This document shows positions 1 through 15,000 of a stretch of DNA of 64,000 nucleotides, in pieces (the stretch's first letter is position 1; the number at the start of each line of letters is the position of its first letter). The DNA is from Paludibacteraceae bacterium. Lineage in GTDB: Bacteria > Bacteroidota > Bacteroidia > Bacteroidales > Paludibacteraceae. Position numbers and translations under genes: made by a program. The notes under the pieces are model-generated. The model saw nothing but the letters and a program-made list of their open reading frames with translations. It had not been told where the DNA came from and searched no databases. The stretch is taken from assembly GCA_024401535.1 (NCBI GenBank), contig JAKSKX010000002.1, positions 124,001 through 188,000 of the forward strand, written 5' to 3'.

Positions 1-3000
1 ATTCGCATCGTTCCATGTCACTGACGGAGAAGGAAGGACAACTCCCTCAGCACCGGCACAGACTGACGTCAATGTGGCTGTTCCGATCTCAGGATCGGCG
101 TAAACGTTTACAACGATATTCACCTCTTCGCTAGGACATCCGTACTTGTCAGTTACAACTGCCTTGTGTGTGCCCTCGCCAAGAGCGAACTTCGTCTTGT
201 CTATAGCATCTGACGACTCCGTACCGTCAACTGTGTACTTGTACTCGCCCTCTGTCTCTGTCTTCAAAGTAAGCTTGAACTCTGCTGTAGCACCCTCACA
301 CACAGTCTTAGGCTCGACTTCGTTAAGTGCAGGAGAGTCATACATCTTCACCTCGAACTCACCTGATGTGTTCTCGCATCCGTTTGCGTCAGAGACTGTA
401 ACAGTGTACTTGCCTGCTGCACTCACGTTAATCTCGCGAGTCACTTCTGCTGTACTCCACTTGTATGTAGTGTATTCCTCAGAAGTACTCAAAGCCAATG
501 CAACTCCATCGTTACACAAGTAGTCGTCAGCATATGTCTTCTCTATAACAGGCTGAGGAAGTTCGTTGAACTCAACTACCTTGCTGTCACTGTTCACACA
601 ACCCTTAGAATCCTTGACATATACTGTATGCTCCTTGTTGTCAGAGCTTACTGTGATTGAAGGCTTGTCACTGTATTCAGTCTCTGAGTCCCACTTGTAT
701 GTAACGCCTGTGGCATTAGCCTTAAGTGTTGTATTCTTTCCTTCACAAACCTTATCATAGCTTAGCGATACGCTAGGCTTAGAGTTTGCTGATACAATGT
801 GAGATATCGAGTTTGTACAGTTCTCGCCCATTGACACCTCGACATGGTATGTGCCTGCCTCGGCAACCTCAAGAGTGTTCTTTGTGCCAAGACTTGTCTC
901 TTTTGCTCCCTCCTTGTACCAGTTGTATGTCACACCTGTAGCGTTTGCTGTCAACAAAGCCTTCTGCTGTGCTTCCTCGTCTCCATCCTTACACAACGCT
1001 GTTGTCTCTGTGATGGTTACCGAAGGTCTTGCGGAAGCTGTCATTGTGGCAGTAGCAGGCTCAGATGCGCTACAAGTTCCGTTCTTGGCTGTTGCAGATA
1101 TATGCCATACATCACCGTCTCCGATAGCTTGAGTAATCTTGCTATCCGTAACTGTTGCCAATGTCTTGTGCGCTGCGTCTCCATCCTTCCAGATGTATGC
1201 AGTGACATCTCCGACAACATTATTAAGTGTCACTGAAGCATCGTTGCCAGGACATACGCTTACGCTTGCGTCTGCGAACTCTACGTGAGACGTTGCATCT
1301 ACATTGACTGTGATTACGTTTGAATAAACCGGACTGCCACAGTCGTTCTTAACCATATATCTAATTTCGTAAGAACCGTTTTTCGATATTGCTGTTCCCG
1401 CAGTATAATCAGCCCAGTTATCCTCGCCCGCTTCTGAAATCTGCCAGCCCTGCTCTTTAATAGCATCGCCGTTATCGTCGATTGTCTTTGTCAATCCATT
1501 CAATGCTGTTTCTGAAAGCGAGCCGCCCTCACAGATGTTCGCCAATACACCGGACATGCTTACTGTAGGCGCAGAATTGATTGTCAATGTGTATGTCAAA
1601 TCCTCTGTCTTACCCTTTGTACAAGCGTCATTAACTGTAACCTTATATGTGTAAGTTCCTACCTCTGTAACTGTTGGAGTAAATGAGTTTGTTGTCACGG
1701 AAGACATGTCCTCCGCAATAGCATCTATGGATTCAGATGTCCATTTGTATGTCAAACCGCTCTCCTCTCCATTTGTTGTAGCATTGACTTTGATTTGGGC
1801 AACATCTTCAATCTTCTCCTTACAGATTGTCTGCGCAGTAGAGGCAAGTGTCGCTTCTGTCCATGTATATTCGTCAATAGAGAATGTCTCTGGTTCACTT
1901 GTACATCCGAACTTGTCGGTCACTGTCGCTGAGTAGCTGCCAGACTTCGCTCCAAGTGAGAATACTGCATCGTTTGTTGATGATTTAGAACCATCTACCT
2001 TGTATGTGTATGTTCCTTCTGTTTCTGTTACAAGAGACAAAGTAACTGTTGCTGTAGCATCCTTACATACTTTCTTGTCATCAACCTCGGCAAGAACAGG
2101 CAAGGTATACATCTTCACCTCGAACTCACCTGATGTGTTCTCGCATCCGTTTGCGTCAGAGACTGTAACAGTGTACTTGCCTGCTGCACTCACGTTAATC
2201 TCGCGAGTCACTTCTGCTGTACTCCACTTGTATGTAGTGTATTCCTCAGAAGTACTCAAAGCCAATGCAACTCCATCGTTACACAAGTAGTCGTCAGCAT
2301 ATGTCTTCTCTATAACAGGCTGAGGAAGTTCGTTGAACTCAACTACCTTGCTGTCACTGTTCACACAACCCTTAGAATCCTTGACATATACTGTATGCTC
2401 CTTGTTGTCAGAGCTTACTGTGATTGAAGGCTTGTCACTGTATTCAGTCTCTGAGTCCCACTTGTATGTAACGCCTGTGGCATTAGCCTTAAGTGTTGTA
2501 TTCTTTCCTTCACAAACCTTATCATAGCTTAGCGATACGCTAGGCTTAGAGTTTGCTGATACAATGTGAGATATCGAGTTTGTACAGTTCTCGCCCATTG
2601 ACACCTCGACATGGTATGTGCCTGCCTCGGCAACCTCAAGAGTGTTCTTTGTGCCAAGACTTGTCTCTTTTGCTCCCTCCTTGTACCAGTTGTATGTCAC
2701 ACCTGTAGCGTTTGCTGTCAACAAAGCCTTCTGCTGTGCTTCCTCGTCTCCATCCTTACACAACGCTGTTGTCTCTGTGATGGTTACCGAAGGTCTTGCG
2801 GAAGCTGTCATTGTGGCAGTAGCAGGCTCAGATGCGCTACAAGTTCCGTTCTTGGCTGTTGCAGATATATGCCATACATCACCGTCTCCGATAGCTTGAG
2901 TAATCTTGCTATCCGTAACTGTTGCCAATGTCTTGTGCGCTGCGTCTCCATCCTTCCAGATGTATGCAGTGACATCTCCGACAACATTATTAAGTGTCAC

Positions 3001-6000
3001 TGAAGCATCGTTGCCAGGACATACGCTTACGCTTGCGTCTGCGAACTCTACATGAGATGTTGCATCTACATTGACTGTGATTGTCGCATCCGAGTAAGTC
3101 TCTTTGCAAGAGTTCTGTGCATAGTACTTGATTTCGTATGCACCAACCTCGTTGACTGCTGTGCCTGGAGTGTAGTCTGACCATGTCTCTGCGCCAGACT
3201 TCCTGTACTTCCAGCCCTCATTTAATATTGGCTTCTGATTATCTTCGACAACCTTTGTCAATGCTGAAAGGTCGAACGCACTACCCTGACAGATGTTGGC
3301 TGCAGTTCCTGTCAACTCAACAGTCGGCTTGCCACTGATTGACAATGTGTAGTGAAGATCCTTGCTTGTGTTCGAACACTTGTCACTGACTGAGACTGTA
3401 TATTTGTAGATGCCTACTGCAGTCTCTTCTGACTTGAATGACGATGTCTTGCTAAGGATAGTCTTAGGGCTCTTTGTGTCAGCATCATTTGTCCATGCGT
3501 AAGATATGCAGTCCTCACATTCCAATGACGATGCAGAACCTATCACAGATGCAGGGAGAACTTCATCGCCTACACAGATGTCTCCAGCCGGAGATATTGT
3601 TCCTACCGTGAATGTTGACGGATTAGAAATCACAACATTAGTCTCACTTGAAACAGGACATCCGTTGGCGTCGGTCACTGCAACAGAATATGTACCCTGA
3701 GCCTCCTGGATTGTAGCTGTTGACTCAGTTTCTCCCATTTTTACAGCTTCATCACTGTTGACCCTGTAAGTGTATGGTTTTGTACCACCACTTATAGCCA
3801 AATTGATGTCTGTTTTCACATCGTGGCAAACCTCTGTCACATCTGCAGACCAAGTGTCTAGCTTCAATGACTCAGGAACAGTAAGAGTGATGTATGTCTC
3901 TTGTGACTGTCCGCAAGTATCCTTTGCCAAGACATATACCTTTGTATCCTTCGAGATTGTAGCGCCCAAAGGCTCTCCGTCCTTGTCTCCAACCTTGAAT
4001 ATGTATTCGTTGTCTTTCTCGAACAAGCAGTCAGCAATCTTGAACTGTATGTTAGTCTTGATCATGTCGATATCAACAGGGAACTCACAGTTCACTCCTG
4101 TTGTCAACTTGACTGGTTCAGGATTCTTGTTGATTGTTGGCTGTTCCAAACCTGCGTAGAAACTGCCATCATTTGTGGCTGAACATCCGCTCTCGTCATT
4201 TGTAACTGTCAGTGAGTAATTGTATGTTCCTCCACAACGCTTTGTCATGTCTCGTTTAATCTTGACATGAGCACCATCTTCGACAACTCCTGTACCCACT
4301 GCTGTCCATACATAAGAGTTTGTACCCTCAGTATATCCTGCGCCTTCACCGGTTACGAATGTAGCTTCAACACCATATCTGTCCTCACTTGAACAGTAGC
4401 CTGTCTTTCTAAGTCCAGTAACCATATCAATATCGTCAACAAGGAAATCACCAAGATATGGCTTGCGATATACTGTTGCGCTTGCAGGAGTCGAAGTTGC
4501 CTCACAGCCGTTTACAGAAGCCACAACTGTGTATGTTGCAGTTGAGTGTGTAGCTCCGGCAGCAAGCTTCAATGTCTGAGATGCGGCAGAAGCGTCTGCT
4601 AGGGCAGGTGTTCCTGTCCATTCGTATGTGATGCCCTCTGTCACAACTGTCTCGCCTATCTTGACCTCCGGAGTGAATGTGATGTCTGTCTCACATGACT
4701 TCTCTGCAGAAACTTTCAATGTCACAACAGGCTGAGGCTTGATTGTAATTGTAGCCGGCAAATTCTTGCTTCCGCAAATTGTACCATCGGAAACGTTAAC
4801 AATATATGTATAAGTTCCTGGCACATAGTTGCCATTAGCCTTGCTCAACTCCGGCTTATAGCTATCTGCCGAACCGGACTGAAGCACAACATCGCCTTTC
4901 TTGAACGTGTATGTAAAGCTTTCCGAACCACCTGTAGGAGACGTAGCGAACGATATAACAGGCTCGACAGATGTCTCGTTTGCACATAGTGGCTCGATAG
5001 TTTTCAATGAGCCTTCGTTCAAGTCGCTGTATGAGTCGATCATCAAATCTCCCTTAGCATCCTCACAGCCATTTCCATCAGTAACCTTTACAACGTAAGC
5101 TGTTGTTGAAGCTCCCAATCCTGAGAACTGTCCAGCTGAGTATATCGCCTCACTGTCATTGATAGAGAACGTGTATTCTCCTGTTCCACCTTCCGCAGAT
5201 ACTGTAATGACACCATCTTTTTCACACACCTTAGGAGTAACAACATTTGCTGTCAATTCTGGCACGGAGTGGAATGACAAAGTAAACACATCACTCTTTT
5301 CAGTACATACAGATTCATCGGTAGCCTTTACCTTGGCGGTAGCTATCAATGTGAACTTGTCGCCATCGTTGTCTGCATAGGTCAAATCTGTAGTCGTAGC
5401 GGGATTACCCTCGCCATCAACCCAAGAATAGGTATATAGAGCCTCATTTGGATTCTTCACGGCAAGAGAAACTTTGTCATACTCACAGACCTTAGTAAAG
5501 TCAATCTCTGGCTTTTTAACCTCGATTGTAGTCACACTGAAAGATGCATCAGCGCTACAATCGTTGGCATCTTTTACTGTAAGCACATGCGAACCAGCAG
5601 GAACTTTGACAGTTATCTCGTTCTCATCTATAGTTACCTTGCTTGCGTCAATCTTGACATCTTTATTCCAAACACTATAACCTCCCGCACCGTTGGTAAC
5701 ATTGATTACTGCTGAGTATTCTCCACCCTCACAAACTCGGCCATCAGCAACATCAGACAATGACATAGGTGCTGGCTCTGAGATAGTAAACTTAGCATTT
5801 ACCTTCTTTACTACCTTACAACCATGCTTAGTTGTATAAGTACCTGTAAGTTCGATTACATCACCTGCACTTACCTCAGTACCTGCTGCAGGAGATTGAG
5901 ACCAAACGAAATCACCATCGATTGTAGCATCACAAGGGATGAATGACCAGTTGACAAAGTCAATCTCTGGTGCGTATATCTTACATTCAGCACCTCTTAC

Positions 6001-9000
6001 TCCGTCAACATTTACTACTGGGGCAGAAGCATCTACTGCATCTACCGCATCATATCCGTCGAACTTCAAATCACCAAGCTTTATAGATAGCAATCCATCA
6101 TTCTTAGTTGTGTGACACAAAGTTCTTCTGTTGACTACAGTCAAGCCATAATTGATGTCTCCCTCACAAATATCAGAGAAGATGTAAGCGTTATTGCTTC
6201 CTGCATTACCCCAAGGCTTTCCTGCCTTGTTTGCCCAGTCATAGTCGAAGTAGTCACCAGTCTCAGCATTTTTTACCGTCGCAGAGACCTTGAAACCTCT
6301 ATTATGCTCTGCAACTGGTGGCATTTGAGCAGGATCGAAAGTATTATAGCCGTCAGGACGAACAATGTTGTCAGTACCACGAACATAGTCAGCGTCAATA
6401 AGGAAGCCAGACAATCTGCCGTCATCAGTATGAGTAGAAGCTTTATTAGAGAACAAATACCAGCCTGGCTTTATAGCCTTAGTATTATTATAACCAGTCT
6501 TGTATGCATTTCGTCCTGAGACTTGCTCATTAGCACCCGTGATGTACCTGACAGCAATATGTTCATCCTTGTAAGCATAATTCAATCTGCTGGCAACAGT
6601 GATAGACACACATGGATCGGCAGTTGTATTGTAGTTACGTACTTCATAGTTAATGTTGTCAATAACTGTCTGACCGAACTTATCAACCAACTTCTTATAG
6701 ATTCCAAGTTGTTGACTACCACCAAGAGAACCATTATTACGAGTCTCAATAGTATTATTATTCTGTATCTTGTTATTATCGTAAGTCACAACAACACCAT
6801 CACTTTTTGTCAAGCTTCCAGAACTTAACAAGTAGTCGATGTAGCGAATAATCTCCTCGAACAACTGAGTTTCAGGAGTTGTTGCAAATGGTTTATAGAA
6901 TGGTCTGTCATCACCAGAACTCCTGCCAAGAGTATTGTACATACGAGCATCATAATAAGTGAAACCGTATGTATTCTTTGTGTTTGTTCCTTCCAAATTC
7001 TTCTCATCGTCAACCACAGTCTTGCCCTTTTCCAAGTAAACCTCATGCTGAGTACAAGCTGTAGTCTTTTCAAGGTCAAACTCTGGATTAGGGTTGACAG
7101 TAAAGGCAAGACTATAATTACATAAACTACTGTTTGTATAAGTAAGTTTATATGTACCCACCTCAGAAAGTGTGTACTTACCACCTACTGCAGTAACTAC
7201 ATTTTCCTCGCTATTCTTTACTATAAAGTCTGGATAAATAGGAGAGTCCAAGTTAGACTTAAAGTCAAACTCAATCTCGATCTCACTACCCTCACAAACC
7301 TCAGAAGCGTTAGCCTTTACAGGGTTAGTAACGACTATCTTGTGAGTTGCCCAAAGAGGACATTCCTGAGTATCACCATTCTTGTCTGTATAGTAATTGA
7401 ATAAAGTAGCCTTTAACCACCATATACCTGTCTCAGTAGGATAGAATGAGTATGTCTTGGTTGTTGGATTACCTGGAATAGGTTGATATACACCATTCTC
7501 TGTATTACAAATTTCCCATCTAACATTTTCATACTCTTCAGTAATGTCAACCTTAGGCTGCTTACTAACTATTTCAGACCAAGCAGTAGCAGTCAAATCA
7601 AGCTTCTGACAAAGGGCAATGGAATCTGGGACAGACTTGCTCTGAGCTGATGTTTTGTCATTAATTCTTATCTCAGGAGTAGGTACTTCTGCATCCTTAT
7701 AATAATAAGACCTACAGCCATTCTCATCATAAACAAAGGCATAAATCTTATATGTGTTAGTAACATCAAGCAATGGAGAGAACTGTGTTTCTTTTCCTCC
7801 CTTCAAACTATCGTGAATTGAATAATCTCCATTTCTTAGCTTATAGTACCAATTGATACTATCAATACCTGTAGGGATAATTTCATCGCCAATAACCTTA
7901 GTACTACTATTATACTCTTTTAGCACATAAGTCGGAGAAGAACACTTAGACCAGCGACCAGGGCCGTCGATGGCTTTGTCATCATTTGTAACACTAAATG
8001 AAGAAGTGGCCTTCCACATACAACCTTCTTCATCAGTGATTTCAGCAAAAACTGTATAGTTTGATTGCAACAATTCCTTTCCGTTTTCTATGTGGTCATA
8101 GTCAGTCCATGTGAACGGATAAGTGATTACAATCTCATTGTCTCCGGTTACAGAAACATATTTATCAAGTTCCTCTGGAGTAAAGTAGAACCTAGCAACA
8201 GAATCCTTGGATGGATCAACTACAGACTTCTTTACATTTCCGTAATATTTCCAGTCAAAACCGAGAACTAATTGATTATTCTCATATAGCTCCTTCAAGT
8301 TTGGATAAGCCAAGCTTGCATTATCCCTAACAAGAGATAGAGATGTATTACATTCCCTCTTATTAACATTAACAAACTTAGCCATAGCTTTAAGGCTAAC
8401 CTTATACCAGTCAGTCTCCCAGTTACATTCCTCTGAACCCTTAAGTTTTCCAGTCACCCTTACATAGTAGTCTCCACCTGGTACAGCATCAGCATATGAT
8501 TTCCTTAATATTTCAGTCAAGTTAATATTGACATCAGCACTAGATTCCCACTCTTTTGAACCCTTTATAGTATATAGATCTTTACCCTTATCATATGTTG
8601 CCACTTCCCACTTGACTGTCAAATCACCACTATCAATACCATCAATGACAGACTGGCTCAAACCAGTAGCTGTCAAGTCAGCTTCAGCATCACACATCTT
8701 TGGTGTACCATTGATAGCCAATCCTTCTAGCTGAGCTTTTCCCACAGACACAACAGGGTTGTTGTAGCAAGTACTTTCTATGTGTTTGAACTGCACACGA
8801 TAGTAAGGACCTGGATCAAGTATGAATGAAAGTTGTCCTGGAACTGATTCATCTACGTTATCCACAATAACTTCATCTGCCTGACTCACACCACCCTTGT
8901 GCATATCCCATGGAGAAGAGTAAACTTTATATTGGTATCCTGGCTCCCAACCAGTGATGTTCACAGTAATAGGCTCAACAGGACACTGAGGGTTAAGAAC

Positions 9001-12000
9001 CTTAACTTCAGGCCATCTAGTAGGCATATTTGAAGTAAGTTCAATAACATACTCATCCTTTCCTCCACACTCGTTAGTAGCAGTTAGCACTACCTGGCTA
9101 GGAGTATTTGTAAACGGATCATATCTTGTACCCTTAGGTGGATTTTGAGTGTATGTGATATTCAAGTCACAGTTGCTTTTAGCCATAAGGTACCTCTTCA
9201 AATCCTGAGTTCTTGAATCATTCATATACCTGTCGATAGCGTCCTGATCAGGGTGTACGAAGTCAGGTATTGTAAAGACACATTCGTCAGAAAGAATTGT
9301 CCAAGTCTTATGCTCAACCGGAATGCCTTCGAACCAGACTTTATTGTCACCGTTCACACCAAACACTACAGCAGTATCATACTTACAACCTGTAGTCTTA
9401 TCATCAATATGAACAACAAATCGAGCTTCAGTAGCATCACAATCACCCGACTTCACTAACGCAGAGTTTGGATTGGCGTCGTTTGCTGTCTTTGGTATGG
9501 CATTTTCACTGTCATAAGTGAACATATAGCTGTGCTCTGGTTCTACATTCACGTTGATTTCGTTCACTGTACCTAACGCATCCAACTGCTTCTGATAAGA
9601 AACCAAAGCCTTTTGGTATGCTGCTTCCGCAACATTGTATCTGTCCATAGCGGCACGCGGCATAGCTATATTCTTGTTAGTGACGTCTCCTTCAATACCG
9701 GTATAGTCAGCTTTCATATAATATGTACGAGCTATAGAGAAGCCGGCAGGAATGGTTTGAATAACTTTTGGACTCGTTGTGTACGGATCTTTGATGTTAT
9801 TACAAACCTCCTTAGACAAAGACGCAGTACTGAATCTCACACATGGATATAGATACAGCGAGCGGTCTGCCGAATCATTTGGCAGATTCTTGTTTATCAT
9901 AGGATTACCATCCTTATCCTTGGCTAGTATTTTGTCAGCTTCGCTCAAAGACACAACAGTAATCTGGAATACAGGTTTTCCGTCCTGGTCGTAATCTCTA
10001 TGCAGCTTAAAGAAGAATCCCTCTATACTTGCAGGTAGTTTGCCCTTGAACTCCTGCTGGAACAAGTATTTGACAACATCTGCATCCTGCTTTGTACTAG
10101 TTTCTGTATATGTCGCATCAAAGAAAACAGGTCCCTGAATAATATCCTTGTGACAGAAGTTTATTTCCGCGCAAGGCTTCTCTTGATGAATGTTCTTGTA
10201 GTACTGAACATAGAAATAGTTGTTATCGTTATCGACATTAGAGAATTTACGCCATATATATGCAGCGATTTCCTTGTACCAGTACACATTACCGTCTGCA
10301 GGGCTAAGAGACGCAGCATCATAAAAACCTGTAGTATCCTTCGCAAAGTTATACGCAGATAACGCTTCATCCCTAACATCTTTTAATTCATCAATCATTC
10401 CCTGAGTGAAGTTATTTGCCAAAGGACACACTTCATCAGGAGCAGTAATTGTTATCGTCGATTTCAAAGTCGGCTCGTAAGTAATCTCATCGGAAGTACA
10501 TTGAACTACACCGTAATCTGTCACCACATAAAGGGTTGCCGGTTTGTCTCCATTGTTAAATACAAACGATGATTGGTCAGCCTTGTCTTCACGATTCCAC
10601 CAGTAGCCTATTGTAGCTCCGGCAGTAGGAGTGGTTACTACAGCCTCTATAGTCTCTGTACAGCTCAAATATGTAGGCGCATCGCCGAACTTGACAACAG
10701 GTTTAGGGTGGATTGTCAAAGTCCACTCGCCTGTAGCCATAGAGTATTCTGTCTGGCAGACTCCGTCCTTAGCCCAGCGAGAGTACTTGCCCGACACAGC
10801 AGGCTTGTATGAAGCGGAAGTTGCTCCTGGTATCTCGTCCCACTTGCCAGCTGTCTCGTTCCATACCATCCACTGATATGATATTGTTCCCACACCCGAA
10901 GTTGCAGGTACAGAACTTTCAATTGTGCTGATTGCCTTGCCCTCACAGATTGACTGTCCGTCAGCCGCAATTTCTCCGGCTACGAAAGGCTCCGGCTGAG
11001 TGATTGTAACTTTTTCAGCGTCACTCTCACAAAGTTCCTTGTCAAATGCCTTGACATAGTATATACCGGCATCAAGCGGTGTCGAAGAAGTCAAAGGCAC
11101 GGTTACAGAAGTTGCAGAGCTACCATACTTGAATGTGTAAGGAGCGCCATTGCCCTTGTCTCCTGCAAGGGTGATTGTACCCTTACCTCCGTTACACTCT
11201 GCATTGTTTGGTATATGAGTCTTTAGGACAACCTTCTCCGGCTGAGAAATAGACACAGGTATCTTGGCACTTGGACAGTTCTCGGCGTCAAATGCCTGGA
11301 CGTAGTATGTCTTGTCTGGTTCAAACTCTGTAGTGGCAGAGACAAAAACATTAGTTATAGTCGATTCAGTTTCACCCCACTTTAGTGTGTAAGTGCCAGC
11401 GTTTCCACCAGCAGGAGTTGCTGTAATGGTTCCGTTTCCACCGTAGCAGACAGGACTGTTTGCCTCAGCATCAAGGGTAACCAATGAAACCTGAGGAATA
11501 GCAACAATATATGTTGTGTCACAACCGCTTGCGGCATGGCTCAACTTAATGGAGTACTTAGTAGAATATGGCAAAGTGAATGTACTGCCATCAGGTGTGA
11601 TGGTAGTCTTAGCGCCATCTTTGTCATAAACGGCAACATCGTATGCGGTCAAATCACCGTCCAACTCGTAAGTGCTGTTATCTCCGTAACACTTGGCTGC
11701 AGTCAGTGTGCCACCATCAGGCCATACAGGCTTGTTTGTAGTCAAGAACACGCTCTTGGTAGCAGACTCCTCACAGCCGTTTGTTGCAGTCAATACAACC
11801 TCTGTATCACCTGTAATCTCAATACCTGCTGCAGGAGACTGAGTGTAAGTCAACTCAAGCTCACAGCCGCTAGTAGCTGTAGTATAGTTTGCATCTTTAG
11901 TAAAGTCAGGAACTTTGAACTTGCATCCCACTCCCTCGACAAGCAGCTTGTGGTCTTCATCCTTACCGTCCTCGACCTTGAAGTCGCCATAGACAACCTG

Positions 12001-15000
12001 AACATCGGCTAGTGTAAACTCAACTGTTCCCTCCTTCTTGGTAACACAACCCATAGCGTCAGTCACAGACACGCTATAGCTTACCTCCTTGTTAGAACAG
12101 TCCTTGATAATCACAAGGGCGTCATTCTCACCGTCCTCAGTATCAACCCAGCCAATACCCAAGGCGTTCTCGTACTCGAAATGGAAAGGAGCAGTACCGT
12201 TCTCTACCTTGACATTAACCTTGTTGTACTGGTCTTTAGCAAAGTCATAGAATTTGTCGTAAGCATCGTCATCCTTGCTTACAGCAGCATCCATTCTAGA
12301 CTTGAATGCGCTATTTTCAGTAAGCAACTTGTTCTTGCCACCGTCAATGAAAGTGTTCAAGGAGTATGCACCAGCCTCCTTCTTGTCATCAGTAGCTGAA
12401 TACAATCTCACTGTCGAATAATAGTCAAGACCATCCACAGTCTGCCTGTTAGCCGCATCCCTGGAAGCTACAGTCACAATATATACAGGTTCGTCCTTGC
12501 TGTTGTTAGGCAGCTTGTCCAACTGAACATAGACGTTCTTTGAAGGATGTGCGTCATGCACAAGTGTCTGCTCTAGAGTTGTGTTGGCATCTTTATCCTT
12601 GTTCACTACGAAAGAGAACACCTCTGCCGGAGCAGTCAATTCCAACGAAGAGTTGTAGAATGTCGAATACAAGTAGCTGTTGTCTCTGTCGGTATTCATG
12701 AACTTTCTAAGAACAAAGGCAGCTATCTCCCTTAGCTCGTAAACAGTAGGGTTCTGAGTCTTTGAGACCTGTTTAACATCCTTTAGTGCAGTAAGCTTGT
12801 TGTACTTGTCATAGTCACCGTGAAGAGACTCATGAGCCTCGTACAATGTCTTTAATTCGCTCTCTTCCGAGATGTCGTTCTTGAATGGACATATATTGCC
12901 GTCAGGGGCAGTTAGGGTGATTGTAGGCTCTGTATATGCGTCAAAGCTAACCTTACAAGTCTTGGTAACGGTAGGCAAAGAAGCCCTGACAGGTTTTCCA
13001 TCGCCGTCAAGCACACGCTCGTGAGTCACTGGGTCAAGCTTGTAGGCATAGGCACTCCACATGACTTCGTACTCGCCCTTGTCAGCAGCGTGCAAATCCT
13101 TCAAGTACCAGTCTCCATTGTCAAGCTTTAGTCCGGCCTTGTTGTTCTTGTTACCCTTTTCTACACCGTTCTTATAATATCTCTGGAACTCCATGACAAC
13201 CTCTGCGTCAGGGATACAGAATGGTAGAGCAGGCCTGCTTAGAAGCAAGTCAACACCCTTCTCATAGTCAGATGCACAGGCCAGAGTCACTGCATTAGGC
13301 TCACACTCGATAATAATCGACTGCGGTACGCTCAACTTGTACTCAGTTGTACGAGGACATACCAAAGTCTCCTCGTTACCTACAGACTTGAAGTGACCTG
13401 GATGAGCCACCAAGTAGTATGTGTCGAATACAGAGGTCTTGACCACATCAACAGAAACGACCTCGTCGTCAGCAGTAGTTTTGCCGCTCTTTAGGACTTT
13501 GCCGTTGACGTCGGTATATTCGTACTCATACCCCCTAGGAAGTGTGTCCTGAAGCACAACAATGTCATTAGGACATGCACTCAACTCCACTGTCTTCAAG
13601 TTCTTTCTCTCGTGGACATGAACCCAGAAGTCATCCGAGTGAGCATATATCAAGGCACAGTCATTCTTAGGCCACATAGAGCCCAAATCCAACTGTTTGT
13701 TGTATGGCTTAATCTGGTCAAGGATACCCTCGATGTCGGACTTGTCAGCCACTACGACACGAAGTCTGTAGTCACCAAGTTCAGAAAGAGGATAGAAGAA
13801 GTCGTACTTGTCACCAGGGTCACCTGCGACATATCCCGGATGCACCGCACGACCGGAGTCAGCGCAGCTTCTATAGACATCAACCCACTCTCCGATGAAC
13901 TCGTCTTCTCCTCCTGTCCATAGCTGCCAGTTAACCTGCAAGTTCTCTATATCAGCAAAGAAGTTCGAGAATGGAAGCTCTGGAACAGCATAAACCTTGG
14001 CGTCAAGAGGGTCAACAATACATAGGTCAATCTCCTGCTCGTGAGTAACCTTGTTCTCTGACGCAATAGACACGTCAGGGTTACATACGTAAACCTCGAT
14101 ATCGTCGAACAGGAAGTCGTTACCCTGGTTTGAAGAAGCATTGGACTCTATGACGAACTTGTAGTAGTACTCACCGTCATGAAGGTTGCCGTCACCTGGC
14201 TGCGGCTCCAAAGGTGCCTGGAAAGTCAGGTGAGTCCATATATTGTCCTGATATCCGTTCTGGATACGTGCGAAGATATCACCGGACTGGTACGATGAAA
14301 GAGCTGTACCGTCCTCTGTAAGCACGCTCATCTTGACGTTACAAGGCGAACTACCCACTGTCTGCGAGGCGTTGGCCACGTAGCATGATATTGTCACCAC
14401 AGCGTTCTTGCACTGAGTCTTGAACTCGCCGGAATATACCTCGCCTGTACCTGGCATGTTGATGAACAGCATACCTCCAGCCTTGCCTGAAGGGGATGCC
14501 TGGGTGTGGTCGCCTGAATTGATAGACCAGTCTCCACAACCTCCAATAAGCGCATTACTTACAATGGCATAGGAACCGTCGGTAACCTCGTATGAGGCAA
14601 ACTGTCTGAGTTGGAATCCGTCAATATCCCAACAATTCTTCAAAGATGTGAACTCCGTCACGAACGGCACATTCAACGCACCGGAGTTGTCCCTTGCCCA
14701 AATCTTCTCAGCTTCCGGCTCAAGAGTGTAGCTGTACTTGTACTTGGCATCTGTAGCAGGCTTGCCGTCAATCTCGATTTCACGCGAGTACGTATCGAAT
14801 CCAAGGTTCGGATATAGTATGTTCTCGTGGTATGAATACTTGTTGTCCTTACCACCCTTCTCTACTCTTGGAAAAGACTTGTTTGCATAGTCGCTGAACT
14901 CACCGAAGTCATCGTACCATACACGCACAACATCACCATTAAGGCTCTGGCACTCCCTTATTGCACGTACAAACATGTGCTCTGTGCTCTGACAGAATAC

